64,000 bases of DNA from Ligilactobacillus ruminis DSM 20403 = NBRC 102161 (lineage in GTDB: Bacteria > Bacillota > Bacilli > Lactobacillales > Lactobacillaceae), in the NCBI RefSeq assembly GCF_900113455.1, contig NZ_FOPI01000009.1, positions 1-64,000 of the forward strand. Reading direction: 5' to 3'. Shown here in pieces: positions 35,628 to 43,592 of this stretch. A model generated the notes under the pieces. It saw only the letters and a list, made by a program, of their open reading frames with translations. It was not told the origin of the DNA and ran no database searches. Position numbers and translations under genes: made by a program. The number at the start of each line of letters is the position of its first letter. Position 1 is the first letter of the stretch.

Positions 35628-36459
35628 ATTGATTAACTTCATCATAGCATAAAATGTCAATAAATGAAAGCTATTTAAATTCAAAAATAGCATATTTATA
35701 CTTAAAACTCAACAAAATATTTCCACGAATTTCCCAAATTTCAAAAAGAAGATAAATCATCTTCATTTTCATAAAAAAATTATCAAAATAATTACTTATT
35801 CTTTTACATTGGTTCAAACAACTACTTGCGCCAACAGATATCTTTTAATCAAAAAAGAGGCTTGGAAAAAATCTGCCTCAAATTAAACCCCCGGATGATT
35901 TGCAATTAAGCGCAAATCTAATCCTGCGTTTTGCGTATGCGTGACAAGCAACTGACATGATGGAAATATCCAAAAATAATTTGGTGGTAACTTTGCCTGA
36001 TGGCTCAGCATGCTGATTGAACAGGAGCTGCAGTTGGCAAAATCACCGTCGTTTACGGATACATCGATGAAAATGGAGCCTTTGTCAGTGATTAGCTTGC
36101 TCGAAAAAAGGCGATTACGGACAAAATGGACAAAAATGGCCGGTTGTCCTTAAAAATTAAGACGTTTCGTTTCGGACCCGGTTTTACGGACAAACGTTCC
36201 AAAAAGCAGCTTTTGTCCGTAAATTTGAGTGAAATCTTGGATAGATTGGTTGAGCAGTACTGCCGCTTGAAAAAAGCAGTTTTTTCGTTGAAAATTAAAA
36301 AAGACGAACAAAGTCAGTCTCAACCAGACCTCCTTCATTCGTCTTTTCGTTTAATTCAAGCGGAAAACAGAACTTTTTCCCCAGCCTCTTTTCTTTTTGC
36401 TTATTTCTGACGTCGCCATGAAATCTTCGCCAAACGTCCGAACGATTCATCAAAATTTT
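35628..36459. other. Intergenic region upstream of tmRNA
   Basis: 35640-35850 is plain AT-rich sequence with the ssrA promoter near 35640-35660; nothing else is recognisable. From 35855 onward it is a full-length MITE. The plus-strand frame at 36126-36410 lies within the MITE and is not supported. Confidence 0.6.
35855..36393. repeat. MITE-like interspersed repeat, copy 7 (most complete)
   Basis: Ends are clear inverted repeats: CAAAAAAGAGGCTTGGAAAA at the left and TTTTTCCCCAGCCTCTTTT at the right. Inside: the CCCGGATGATTTGC hairpin (35886-35930), the GTTTACGGATAC segment with repeated GTCCGTAAA/TTTACGGACAAA blocks (36050-36225) and the AAGACGAA/TTCGTCTT hairpin (36297-36348), the last next to the L,D-transpeptidase end. 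Confidence 0.8.
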
Positions 36460-37851
36460 TTAGTACACGATGACCGGTTCTTTAACCTCCAAGAGATTAT
36501 AGATTGGTGCGGCCTGATCAGCCTTCAGATTTACGCAACCGCCCGACCCGTCATTGATATAGGCTTTCTTATCCCAGTTCCTGCGCCACGAAGCATCGTG
36601 GAAACCGCAGCCGCTGCTGGTAAACTGTGCCCAGTACTTGACTTTGACCTCATAGTTTTCTTTTCCGGATTCGCTGCCCTTGAGAACCGACGGGCTTTGC
36701 TTGTACATTATGTACCAGACGCCGCGCGGAGTCCCTTCGTTAGCGCTTTGCTTGCCCGTCACGCAGTCCGCTGAATAAACCTGCTGACCGTTTTTGTACA
36801 ACCAGACCTTTTGTTCCGAAATCGAAACTTCGGCATATGTTCCGCCAATTCCGCCATTTTGCGCCGTCGCATAGCCCGTTCCGTAAGTATAGTATCCTTT
36901 GCCATAAATGTCTTTTTCGGCCTTGATTTCTTTGGTGCCGTTTTGCCAAGCAGTTTCAATGCTGTCGACCGCATCATCCTTGCCGATTTCCCAGCCATAA
37001 GTCCCGGCCGGAACGCTGACCGTGCTTCCGCCGGTCGTTTTAAACGCCAGCGGCTTGTTGAGCGTTGCCTGTGCCGCATTGATTTCATCAATCTTGTTTC
37101 TGAGTCCCGTGTCGTCATAGCTGTATCTTCCGTTGATGACGCGTGCGGAATTCAACAGCTCGGCAGCCTTCATTTCGTAAGTCTTGCCCTGAACGTTATA
37201 GGTCGTCTCCTTTTTGGCAAGCGAATCGAGCTTTTGCTTTTCTGCTTGAACAACCTTGCTTGATGCCGCCAATGGCTGCAAGATTCTTTCTTTTAAATGC
37301 AGAGTCGAATCAGCAAGATGCTTGTCATACTCCTTCATGATTTTCGGCACGTCGTACTGCGTTCCTTTTTCTGCCGGAACAATCGAAACCTTGCCGTCCT
37401 TCATGACGGCATATGCGTCGATCGCGGCTTTTCTTTTCAAGTTTGCCTTGGTCAAAGCGTCCTTGACTTTCTTTTTCAATTCCTTCTTTCGATAATCGCT
37501 GACGTTGCTTGGGGCAACCTCGTAATTTTTTTGAACCGAAGACGGAACGAACGTAAATTGTTTCTTCAAAATTTTTTCGATCTTGCCATCGTCTTTTGAA
37601 GAAAAACCTGCAGAAGTCTTTTGGCCGCGATACATCACATCGTTTCCAACATAAACCGTGTTATCCAGCGTAACGTTTTTCAAGTGATCGGCAGCATCTT
37701 TTGCCGTCATTTTTCCCACGCTGATGCCGTTGATCGTCACATTCTCATTGAAATGATGCGCCTGATAATACCACATGCAGCAAAGGCCGACCACAAGCGC
37801 TGCGACAATCGACCACAGTCCTATCTGGAGTTTTTTTGTACTCTTATCCAT
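36460..37851 (-). CDS. L,D-transpeptidase (YkuD) with PG_binding_4 region
   Basis: A 463-residue protein anchored by one N-terminal helix (residues 10-28). The extracellular part has two PG_binding_4-like segments (about 60-300) and a C-terminal YkuD domain with catalytic 'FHDASWR...GSGGCVNL' (His and Cys). It would crosslink peptidoglycan by 3-3 bonds or attach proteins. AAGGAGATATAT precedes the ATG at 37851. Single gene. Confidence 0.93.
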   Translation of the reverse strand: MDKSTKKLQIGLWSIVAALVVGLCCMWYYQAHHFNENVTINGISVGKMTAKDAADHLKNVTLDNTVYVGNDVMYRGQKTSAGFSSKDDGKIEKILKKQFTFVPSSVQKNYEVAPSNVSDYRKKELKKKVKDALTKANLKRKAAIDAYAVMKDGKVSIVPAEKGTQYDVPKIMKEYDKHLADSTLHLKERILQPLAASSKVVQAEKQKLDSLAKKETTYNVQGKTYEMKAAELLNSARVINGRYSYDDTGLRNKIDEINAAQATLNKPLAFKTTGGSTVSVPAGTYGWEIGKDDAVDSIETAWQNGTKEIKAEKDIYGKGYYTYGTGYATAQNGGIGGTYAEVSISEQKVWLYKNGQQVYSADCVTGKQSANEGTPRGVWYIMYKQSPSVLKGSESGKENYEVKVKYWAQFTSSGCGFHDASWRRNWDKKAYINDGSGGCVNLKADQAAPIYNLLEVKEPVIVY

Positions 37852-37960
37852 ATATATCTCCTTAATTATTACAGAAATATTACAAGTACCATAATATAAC
37901 AAACACACATTCATATCAAGTTGCAGGTTTTCATTAAACAAGATAAATTTGAATTAATGC

Positions 37961-37989
37961 TTGACATTGTAATTTAACCAAACTATAAT
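37961..37989 (+). promoter_or_regulatory. Consensus promoter of the trp-type ABC operon
   Basis: TTGACA and TATAAT with exactly 17 bases between, a perfect sigma-70/A promoter. It ends 32 bases before the leader peptide ATG and 270 bases before the first transporter gene. Confidence 0.92.
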
Positions 37990-38021
37990 TGAACCAACAT
38001 CAACGGAAAGGAAGAACAGTT

Positions 38022-38069
38022 ATGACAGAATCAGTAATCAACTTGAATACTCGTTGGCAAAGCCGGTAA
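38022..38069 (+). CDS. 15-residue leader peptide with a Trp codon
   Basis: ATG to TAA encodes MTESVINLNTRWQSR. GGAAAGGAAG lies seven bases before the ATG and a perfect promoter stands upstream, so it should be translated. The single Trp codon (38055-38057) is four codons from the stop. It is followed by alternative hairpins and two terminators, then a trpX-like gene. This fits ribosome-mediated attenuation by tryptophan. Known Gram-positive trp regulation usually uses T-box or TRAP, neither of which I see here. Confidence 0.75.
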   Translation: MTESVINLNTRWQSR

Positions 38070-38089
38070 TTGAAGTTGCTTCTGTCTGT

Positions 38090-38120
38090 GCAGATACGAC
38101 CTCGTCAGATCGTATCTGTG
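38090..38120 (+). promoter_or_regulatory. Leader hairpin downstream of the Trp peptide
   Basis: CAGATACGA (38091-38099) pairs with TCGTATCTG (38110-38118), a nine-base perfect stem with a ten-base loop. Part of loop and 3' arm, TCGTCAGATCG (38102-38112), is exactly complementary to CGATCTGACGA at 38219-38229, so a long-range alternative pairing exists. Confidence 0.7.
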
Positions 38121-38137
38121 CCGGTTTCTTCAGCATA

Positions 38138-38175
38138 GCCTGCATGGATTAACACGTTCATGCAGGCATTTTTTT
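38138..38175 (+). terminator. Attenuator terminator 1
   Basis: GCCTGCATG/CATGCAGGC stem then ATTTTTTT. Its right arm can instead pair with the left arm of terminator 2. Confidence 0.88.
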
Positions 38176-38177
38176 GT

Positions 38178-38210
38178 CCCTGCATGGAAAATGCAGGGTT
38201 TTATTTTTTT
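38178..38210 (+). terminator. Attenuator terminator 2
   Basis: CCCTGCAT/ATGCAGGG stem then TTTTATTTTTTT. CATGCAGG of terminator 1 and CCTGCATG here form a competing eight-base stem that would break both terminators. Confidence 0.88.
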
Positions 38211-38259
38211 CTGCAGACCGATCTGACGAACTGAATTTTATCAAGAAAGGAAAAACAAT

Positions 38260-39252
38260 ATGAAAAGACTTATCGCAGCAATTTCAGCACTCGTTATTTT
38301 TTTAGGCTATGCCTTCCTTTACGAAAGCAAGCAGGAAACCAAACAGGAAAAACCGACCGTTGCCATCCTTCAGCTGATGACGCACCCCGCCCTTGATTCG
38401 ATTCATCACGGCATCGTGGACGCCTTGAAGGAAAACGGCTACGTGCCCGGCAAAACGATCAAGCTCGATTATCAGAATGCGGAAGGAGACCAAAGCAGCC
38501 TGAAAACGATGAGCGATCGTTTCAAAAATGAAAATTCGGCCGTCATGATCGGCATCGCAACTCCGGCAGCTCAATCGCTCGCCAATGTTGCCAACGGCAA
38601 AACGCCCGTCGTCATGGGCGCCATCAGCGACCCGATCGGTGCCGGACTCGTTAAGAACATCAAACATCCCGGTGCAAACATTACGGGCGTCATTCACAAG
38701 GAACCGGTCAACCAGCAGGTCAAACTTATCAAGACGATCATGCCAAACGTCAAGGTCATCGGCGGTCTGCATACTTCAAGCGACGACTCGTCGACTGCCG
38801 AATTCAAAGAATTCAAACAATTGGCCAGAAAAGAAGGCATCAAGGTCAAGGACTACACGATTACTTCGACAAACGACATCGACCAGGTAAGCTCGACCAT
38901 GGCCTCTGAAGTCGAAGCCGTCTATATTCCGACGGACAACACCGTTGCCTCCGGCTTTTCAACCGTTGTCAAGAACACCGATGCAAAAAAAATTCCGGTC
39001 TTTCCTTCAGTCACGTCCATGATCAAGCACGGAGGCATTGCCACCGTCAGCGTCAGCCAGTACGAATTGGGCAAACTGACCGGGCAGATGGCTGCGGAAA
39101 TTCTCGATGGCAAAAAGCCTGGCAACATGGCGCTTCGCTATGTCAAACTCGGACAAACGCACATCAATTTGAAGCACGCTAAAGAACTCGGCTTAGACAT
39201 TCCCAAGACGGCTTTGAATCAAGCACAAAAGAAAGGAAGCATCATCAAATGA
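38260..39252 (+). CDS. trpX: ABC transporter substrate-binding protein, TrpX type
   Basis: A 330-residue ABC_sub_bind (PF04392-type) protein with an N-terminal membrane anchor (residues 5-20) and no lipobox Cys. 'PTVAILQLMTHPALDSIHHGI', 'IATPAAQSLA' and 'AISDPIGAGLV' are family signatures. In Firmicutes this family is linked to tryptophan uptake; the leader peptide supports that here. Start ATG with AAGAAAGG. First gene of a three-gene operon, overlapping the next by four bases. Confidence 0.85.
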   Translation: MKRLIAAISALVIFLGYAFLYESKQETKQEKPTVAILQLMTHPALDSIHHGIVDALKENGYVPGKTIKLDYQNAEGDQSSLKTMSDRFKNENSAVMIGIATPAAQSLANVANGKTPVVMGAISDPIGAGLVKNIKHPGANITGVIHKEPVNQQVKLIKTIMPNVKVIGGLHTSSDDSSTAEFKEFKQLARKEGIKVKDYTITSTNDIDQVSSTMASEVEAVYIPTDNTVASGFSTVVKNTDAKKIPVFPSVTSMIKHGGIATVSVSQYELGKLTGQMAAEILDGKKPGNMALRYVKLGQTHINLKHAKELGLDIPKTALNQAQKKGSIIK

Positions 39253-40145
39253 CATTAATCGTATCAGCAATCGGACAGGGCCTGATTTGGGGTTTGCTTG
39301 GAATCGGCCTTTTCATCACATTCAGAATCTTGAACTTCCCGGATATGACGGTCGAAGGAACCTTCCCGTTTGGTGCTGCCGTTTGCGTCAGCGCGATCAC
39401 TCATGGCCTTGGCCCGGCCGAAGCCACCTTGCTCGCATTTTTTGCAGGACTTTTAACCGGGCTTGTCACCGGATTGCTTTATACTAAGCTGCACATTCCG
39501 ATTCTTCTTTCGGGAATCCTCGTCATGACGGGCATCTACTCCGTCAACCTGCGCGTTTTGGGCAAGGCCACGGTCGGCTTGCTGCACAAGAAGACGCTTT
39601 TTTCCTGCAGCTTCTTGACCAGCCTTCCTGAAAACTTCCCGTCGGTCTTTGTCGGCACTGCATTTTCCGTCATCGTCATCATCTTGATTGCCCTCTTTTT
39701 AAATACAGAGCTGGGACAGTCGCTGATCGCAACCGGCGACAATGAAAAAATGGCACTTTCGCAAGGCATCAATACCAACGACATGAAAATCCTCGGTTTG
39801 ATGATTTCAAACGGCTTGATCGGGCTTTGTGGCGGCATCATCTCGCAAAACAACGGCTATGCGGACGTCAACATGGGCATCGGAACGATCGTCATCGGCC
39901 TTGCCGCAATCATCATTGGCGAGGTCGCATTCGGAAACCTCAGCTTGACGGTTCGCCTGATTGCCGTCGTCATCGGAAGCATCTTATACCGTTTCGTTTT
40001 GCTGATCGTTTTGAAACTCGGATTCGGCACGAACGATTTCAAGCTGATTTCCGCGCTCGTGCTTGCAATCTGCCTGTCGCTTCCGTTATTTGAAAAGAAA
40101 TTCAAAACAAGCATCATTTTGAAAAAAGGAGTCGAGCGCCCATGA
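39249..40145 (+). CDS. trpY: ABC transporter permease, TrpY type
   Basis: A 298-residue membrane protein of the BPD_transp_2 (branched-chain amino acid type) family with about eight to nine helices. 'IGQGLIWGLLGIGLFITFRILNFPDMTVEG' and 'AIIIGEVAFG' are typical. It overlaps trpX and trpZ by four bases each, so subunits are made together. Confidence 0.87.
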   Translation: MTLIVSAIGQGLIWGLLGIGLFITFRILNFPDMTVEGTFPFGAAVCVSAITHGLGPAEATLLAFFAGLLTGLVTGLLYTKLHIPILLSGILVMTGIYSVNLRVLGKATVGLLHKKTLFSCSFLTSLPENFPSVFVGTAFSVIVIILIALFLNTELGQSLIATGDNEKMALSQGINTNDMKILGLMISNGLIGLCGGIISQNNGYADVNMGIGTIVIGLAAIIIGEVAFGNLSLTVRLIAVVIGSILYRFVLLIVLKLGFGTNDFKLISALVLAICLSLPLFEKKFKTSIILKKGVERP

Positions 40146-40906
40146 GCGAAAATATTTTAGAAATGCAAAACGTCACGACCTGCGTCAATGAAGGAACTTC
40201 CGAAGAAAAAGAAATCTTAAAAAATATCAGCCTAAACGTCAAAAGAGGCGACTTCATTACTTTATTGGGAACGAACGGGGCAGGCAAATCAACTCTTTTA
40301 AACGTCATCAACGGTTCGCTTTCCCCAAGAAGCGGCTCGCTCAAAATTGCCGGAAACGACGTCACGAAACTTTCAGTCGTCAAACGCGCCCGCTTCATTT
40401 CGCAGGTCTTCCAAGATCCCAAAGCAGGCACGGCACCACGAATGACGGTGGCAGAAAATCTTCTTTTGGCAAAGCGTCGCGGCCAAAAGCGCCGCTTGAA
40501 ACTGCGCGGTCTGAACAATGCGCTCCCTGAATTTAGCGAACTGACCAAAAAATTGCCAAACGGGCTTTCAGAAAGGCTCAACACTTTCACCGGCGACCTT
40601 TCGGGCGGACAAAGACAAACTTTGAGTTTTTTGATGGCCACGATGGGCAATCCTGAAATTTTGCTGCTTGACGAGCATACGGCAGCGCTTGATCCCAAAA
40701 CGAGCCAGCAGCTGATGGAGCTTACTCAAAACACGATCGAAGAAAAACAGCTGACATGCATCATGATCACGCACCACTTAAAAGACGCTTTGAAATACGG
40801 CAATCGCATGATCATCTTAAACGACGGCAAAATCGTGCTTGATAAAAGCGGCAAAGAAAAAGACAATTTGACGGAAGATGAGATTTTGAAATTTTTTACT
40901 AATTGA
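40142..40906 (+). CDS. trpZ: ABC transporter ATP-binding protein, TrpZ type
   Basis: A 254-residue ATPase. Walker A 'GTNGAGKST' near residue 43, Q-loop 'ISQVFQDPKAG', signature 'LSGGQRQ' near 155 and Walker B 'ILLLDEHTAALD'. The Ala after the usual DEPT spot is replaced by HT, as common in this family. It energises the trpXYZ uptake system. Confidence 0.88.
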   Translation: MSENILEMQNVTTCVNEGTSEEKEILKNISLNVKRGDFITLLGTNGAGKSTLLNVINGSLSPRSGSLKIAGNDVTKLSVVKRARFISQVFQDPKAGTAPRMTVAENLLLAKRRGQKRRLKLRGLNNALPEFSELTKKLPNGLSERLNTFTGDLSGGQRQTLSFLMATMGNPEILLLDEHTAALDPKTSQQLMELTQNTIEEKQLTCIMITHHLKDALKYGNRMIILNDGKIVLDKSGKEKDNLTEDEILKFFTN

Positions 40907-40914
40907 ATCGACTG

Positions 40915-41025
40915 GCAACGGGCTGAAAAAAGCCACGTTTTCCTCTTGAAATAAATTAAATGCCGAACAAAGGAAGTCGCAAGACGACAGATTTTGTCCG
41001 GCATTTTTTAATTTTGATGCATGAA
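40915..41025. repeat. MITE-like interspersed repeat, copy 8 (short form)
   Basis: Left end GGGCTGAAAAAAGCCACG, then the TGCCGAACAAA/TTTGTCCGGCA hairpin (40961-41003), which is well placed to terminate trpXYZ, then 'TTTTGATGCATGAA' as in other copies. Confidence 0.65.
40958..41010 (+). terminator. Terminator of trpXYZ
   Basis: TGCCGAACAAA/TTTGTCCGGCA stem followed by TTTTTT. Confidence 0.75.
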
Positions 41026-41128
41026 AACAAACTTTTTGTCAAATACGGCACTGCGTATCTCTTGCTCAATCAATGCCCAAGACTGGCTTACTGGCTGCCC
41101 GCAGATGCTTGTCCCCGCGCCTCCCAAA

Positions 41129-41684
41129 GTAGACAAAAAACGGGCTTTTCTACCGAATTTTGTCTACCACCGACTCAAAATCCGGCTCCCGCAACGCCAC
41201 AAGTAGACAAAAACAACGCCTTTCTCTCAATTTTTGTCTACCGCCGACTCAAAATCCGGCCCCCGCGACGCCACAAGTAAACAAAAACTCAGCCATTCTC
41301 TCAATTTTTGTCTACCACCGACTCAAAATCCGGCCCCCGCGCCTCCCAAAGTAGACAAAAACGGGCTTTTCTACCGAATTTTGTCTACCACCGACTCAAA
41401 ATCCGGTCCCCGCGACGCCACAAGTAGACAAAAACTCAGCCTTTCTCTCAATTTTTGTCTACCACCGACTCAAAATCCGGCCCCCGCGACGCCACAAGTA
41501 GACAAAAACAAAGCCCTTCTCTCAATTTTTGTCTACCACCGACTCAAAATCCGGCCCCCGCGACGCCACAAGTAGACAAAAACAAAGCCCTTCTCTCAAT
41601 TTTTGTCTACCACCAACTCAAAATCCGGCCCCCGCGACGCCACAAGTAGACAAAAACTCAGCCCTTCTCTCAATTTTTGTCTAC
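41129..41684. repeat. Tandem palindromic array 1, eight units of 74 bp
   Basis: Unit starts at 41129, 41203, 41277, 41351, 41424, 41498, 41572 and 41646. Each unit is an inverted-repeat core with arms GTAGACAAAA and TTTTGTCTAC (about 39 bp with a variable centre) and a 35-bp GC-rich linker of the form CACCGACTCAAAATCCGG then CCCCGCGACGCCACAA. Unit 3 has one arm change (GTAAAC). Linkers are near-identical, so this is not CRISPR. Open frames that run through it are artefacts. Confidence 0.92.
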
Positions 41685-41801
41685 TCCCACGCCTAAATCA
41701 AACCCGCACGGAACCGAAATCAGAACAAATAATGCTTTCCACGTTCCTTCTCCCGATGCAATGCAACGACATCGCATCAACCTGCTCTGCATTTTCAATG
41801 C

Positions 41802-41840
41802 AAAAAAGCGGAATCTCCGCTTCATCCGCGAAAATTCCGC
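41802..41840 (-). terminator. Terminator of the usp gene
   Basis: GCGGAAT/ATTCCGC stem with six T on the minus strand, 21 bases past the stop. Confidence 0.8.
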
Positions 41841-41860
41841 ATTGATCATCCAAATGTTCC

Positions 41861-42340
41861 TTATCTTACAACGATTACGGAACAAGGAGCATTTTGAGAC
41901 ATATAGCTGGCTTGTGATCCCAAGAAGACCCTCTTGCGACCTGTAAGAGGCTTTGTCTTGGAACCACAAACAAGCAAATCAGCATTAACGTCCGGCAAAA
42001 TATCATTGATGATGACGACGCCCGGTTTGCCTTCGCCCGAATATGCCGTTACGTCTTTGACGCCAAAAGAGCGTGCCTTATTGACGTAGCCAGCAAGGTC
42101 ATCAGCAACCTGTGCGCGTCTTTCGTCCAAAACTTCAGGACTCAACGTATCAAAAATGTTGAAATCACCGACTTCAAGAATCGAAACGATTCCCAAGGGA
42201 ACATTCAAGCGTTTAGCCGTTGTCACGGCATAGTTGAATGCGTTGATGGATGATTGCGAATCATCTTCGTCAACGGCCACCAAAATCTTGGTAAAGATTT
42301 TCGGTTCGATTTCAAAATCACCATTCAGCTTTTCGCCCAT
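41861..42340 (-). CDS. Universal stress protein, UspA family
   Basis: A 159-residue cytosolic protein. 'KILVAVDEDDSQSSINAFNYAVTTAKRL' opens the Usp fold and the C-terminal 'LLVCGSKTK..TGRKRVFLGSQASYMSQNAPCSVIVVR' has the ATP-binding GxxGx(9)GS-like pattern. AAGGAG lies nine bases before ATG 42340. Function: a general stress protein. Confidence 0.92.
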   Translation of the reverse strand: MGEKLNGDFEIEPKIFTKILVAVDEDDSQSSINAFNYAVTTAKRLNVPLGIVSILEVGDFNIFDTLSPEVLDERRAQVADDLAGYVNKARSFGVKDVTAYSGEGKPGVVIINDILPDVNADLLVCGSKTKPLTGRKRVFLGSQASYMSQNAPCSVIVVR

Positions 42341-42392
42341 AATAATCACTCCTTAAATGTTTGAATACGATTTTATTATAGCACAAAATCAA

Positions 42393-43073
42393 TTACATTC
42401 TATCCATTTCTTCGTTCAGCAGCCGGTCAACTTTATTGTTTCCGTAATTGTCTGCATGGCCTTTGGTCCAGACATACTTTGCATTCTTGAACTTTTTGAG
42501 CAATTCCAGGACTTCTTCCCAAAGTTCACGATTTTTGACGGGTTCTCCTGAGGCTGTTTTCCATCCCTTTTTGGCCCATGAAAAAAGCCAGCGTTTCGTC
42601 ACAGCATCGAGCACATACTTCGAATCAAGCACGAACAGCAAACGTTTGTCGTTTAATCGATAATAATCAAGCCACATCAGCGCGTTTCTGAAGGCCATGA
42701 TTTCCATGCGATTATTCGTCGCACCGTATTCGCTGCCAGATTTTGCCACTTCCCGCTCGCCTTTTACAGCCAAAAAAGCCCACGCGGCCTTGTCATTCGA
42801 CTTGACGTGCTGACCGAGCCTGTTGCCGTGATTCCGGGAACCTCCATCAGTATAAATTACGATTTCCGGTTTAAATCCAGTGCTGGCTTCAGCACCTGAT
42901 GTTTTTAGCTTCTGCTCGGATTTGCCGTCAACAAACCGCTGTGCCTCTTCCAAAGTTTGGAAGCTCTTGTATCTTGCACCGGAAAAACCTTTTACCTGAG
43001 CCTGACACTCGGCCCAAGTCTTAAAAATGCCGGTCTTTCTGCCTGATGCAACTGCATAAAACTTTCCTGCCAA
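42393..43073 (-). CDS. rnhA: Ribonuclease HI with N-terminal RNA-hybrid-binding domain
   Basis: A 226-residue enzyme. Residues 1-50 are the Cauli_VI (viroplasmin-like) hybrid-binding domain 'KFYAVASGRKTGIFKTWAECQAQVKGFSGARYKSF'. The RNase HI domain has the four acidic sites in 'IYTDGGSRNHG', 'NRMEIMAFRNAL', 'LFVLDSKYV' and 'NKVDRLLN'. It removes RNA from RNA-DNA hybrids. Confidence 0.93.
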   Translation of the reverse strand: MAGKFYAVASGRKTGIFKTWAECQAQVKGFSGARYKSFQTLEEAQRFVDGKSEQKLKTSGAEASTGFKPEIVIYTDGGSRNHGNRLGQHVKSNDKAAWAFLAVKGEREVAKSGSEYGATNNRMEIMAFRNALMWLDYYRLNDKRLLFVLDSKYVLDAVTKRWLFSWAKKGWKTASGEPVKNRELWEEVLELLKKFKNAKYVWTKGHADNYGNNKVDRLLNEEMDRM

Positions 43074-43123
43074 AAAAATTCCTCCAAAAAAAGCAGGGCA
43101 AGACCAAATCTTGCCCTAATAAT

Positions 43124-43462
43124 CTATTCTTCCGTAATTTTCGTTCTCAAATCATGAATCACGGTTTCAAGCTGGGAAAGTGGTTCATCCAGTGAAACGA
43201 AGTACACGCTTTGCAAGCCGTTCTTCTTAAAATTAACTAAGCCTGCCTCACGCAAAATTTTCAGGTGATGGGATACAGCCGGCTGAGTGATCGACATTCT
43301 GTCCGTAATCTCAGTCACAGTCAAACCATCCTTCAAATTTTCACACAAAAGAACGATAATCCGTTGACGATTGCGATCCGCCAATGCGTTGATTACTTCA
43401 AACTCATTGGTAAAATTATCTAAAGCAACACTTTGGTTGGGCGTTAATTGAACTGTTGGCAT
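43124..43462 (-). CDS. ArsR family winged-helix regulator
   Basis: A 112-residue DNA-binding protein. The helix-turn-helix is 'TVTEITDRMSITQPAVSHHLKILREAGLVNFKKNG'. No Cys pair for metal sensing is visible, so the signal is unclear. AAGGAGTGG precedes ATG 43462. No obvious target adjacent, although a hemolysin III gene is next. Confidence 0.88.
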   Translation of the reverse strand: MPTVQLTPNQSVALDNFTNEFEVINALADRNRQRIIVLLCENLKDGLTVTEITDRMSITQPAVSHHLKILREAGLVNFKKNGLQSVYFVSLDEPLSQLETVIHDLRTKITEE

Positions 43463-43592
43463 AGAAACCACTCCTTTCAAAAGGCACTTTCCTATCTCTT
43501 CATCCATATATAGAATAACATTAAAATAAAAGAATAGCAAACGTTTACAACCCTTTTACATCAACCTTTTGAAATTTACTCATTCCTGTGAA

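Larger units (their letters stand above)
41026..41860. other. Intergenic region with tandem array between trpZ and usp
   Basis: It holds the array and the usp terminator. 41026-41128 and 41685-41800 show no gene. Confidence 0.6.

Noticed and set aside
36126-36410. 94-residue plus-strand frame
   Set aside because: Inside the MITE, running through its right inverted end; no ribosome site.
38070-38259. T-box riboswitch before trpX
   Set aside because: No T-box consensus or specifier-loop structure is visible; instead there is a translated leader and two plain terminators.
41129-41684. CRISPR array
   Set aside because: Both the palindromic core and the linker are repeated nearly unchanged; there are no unique spacers and no cas genes in the window.
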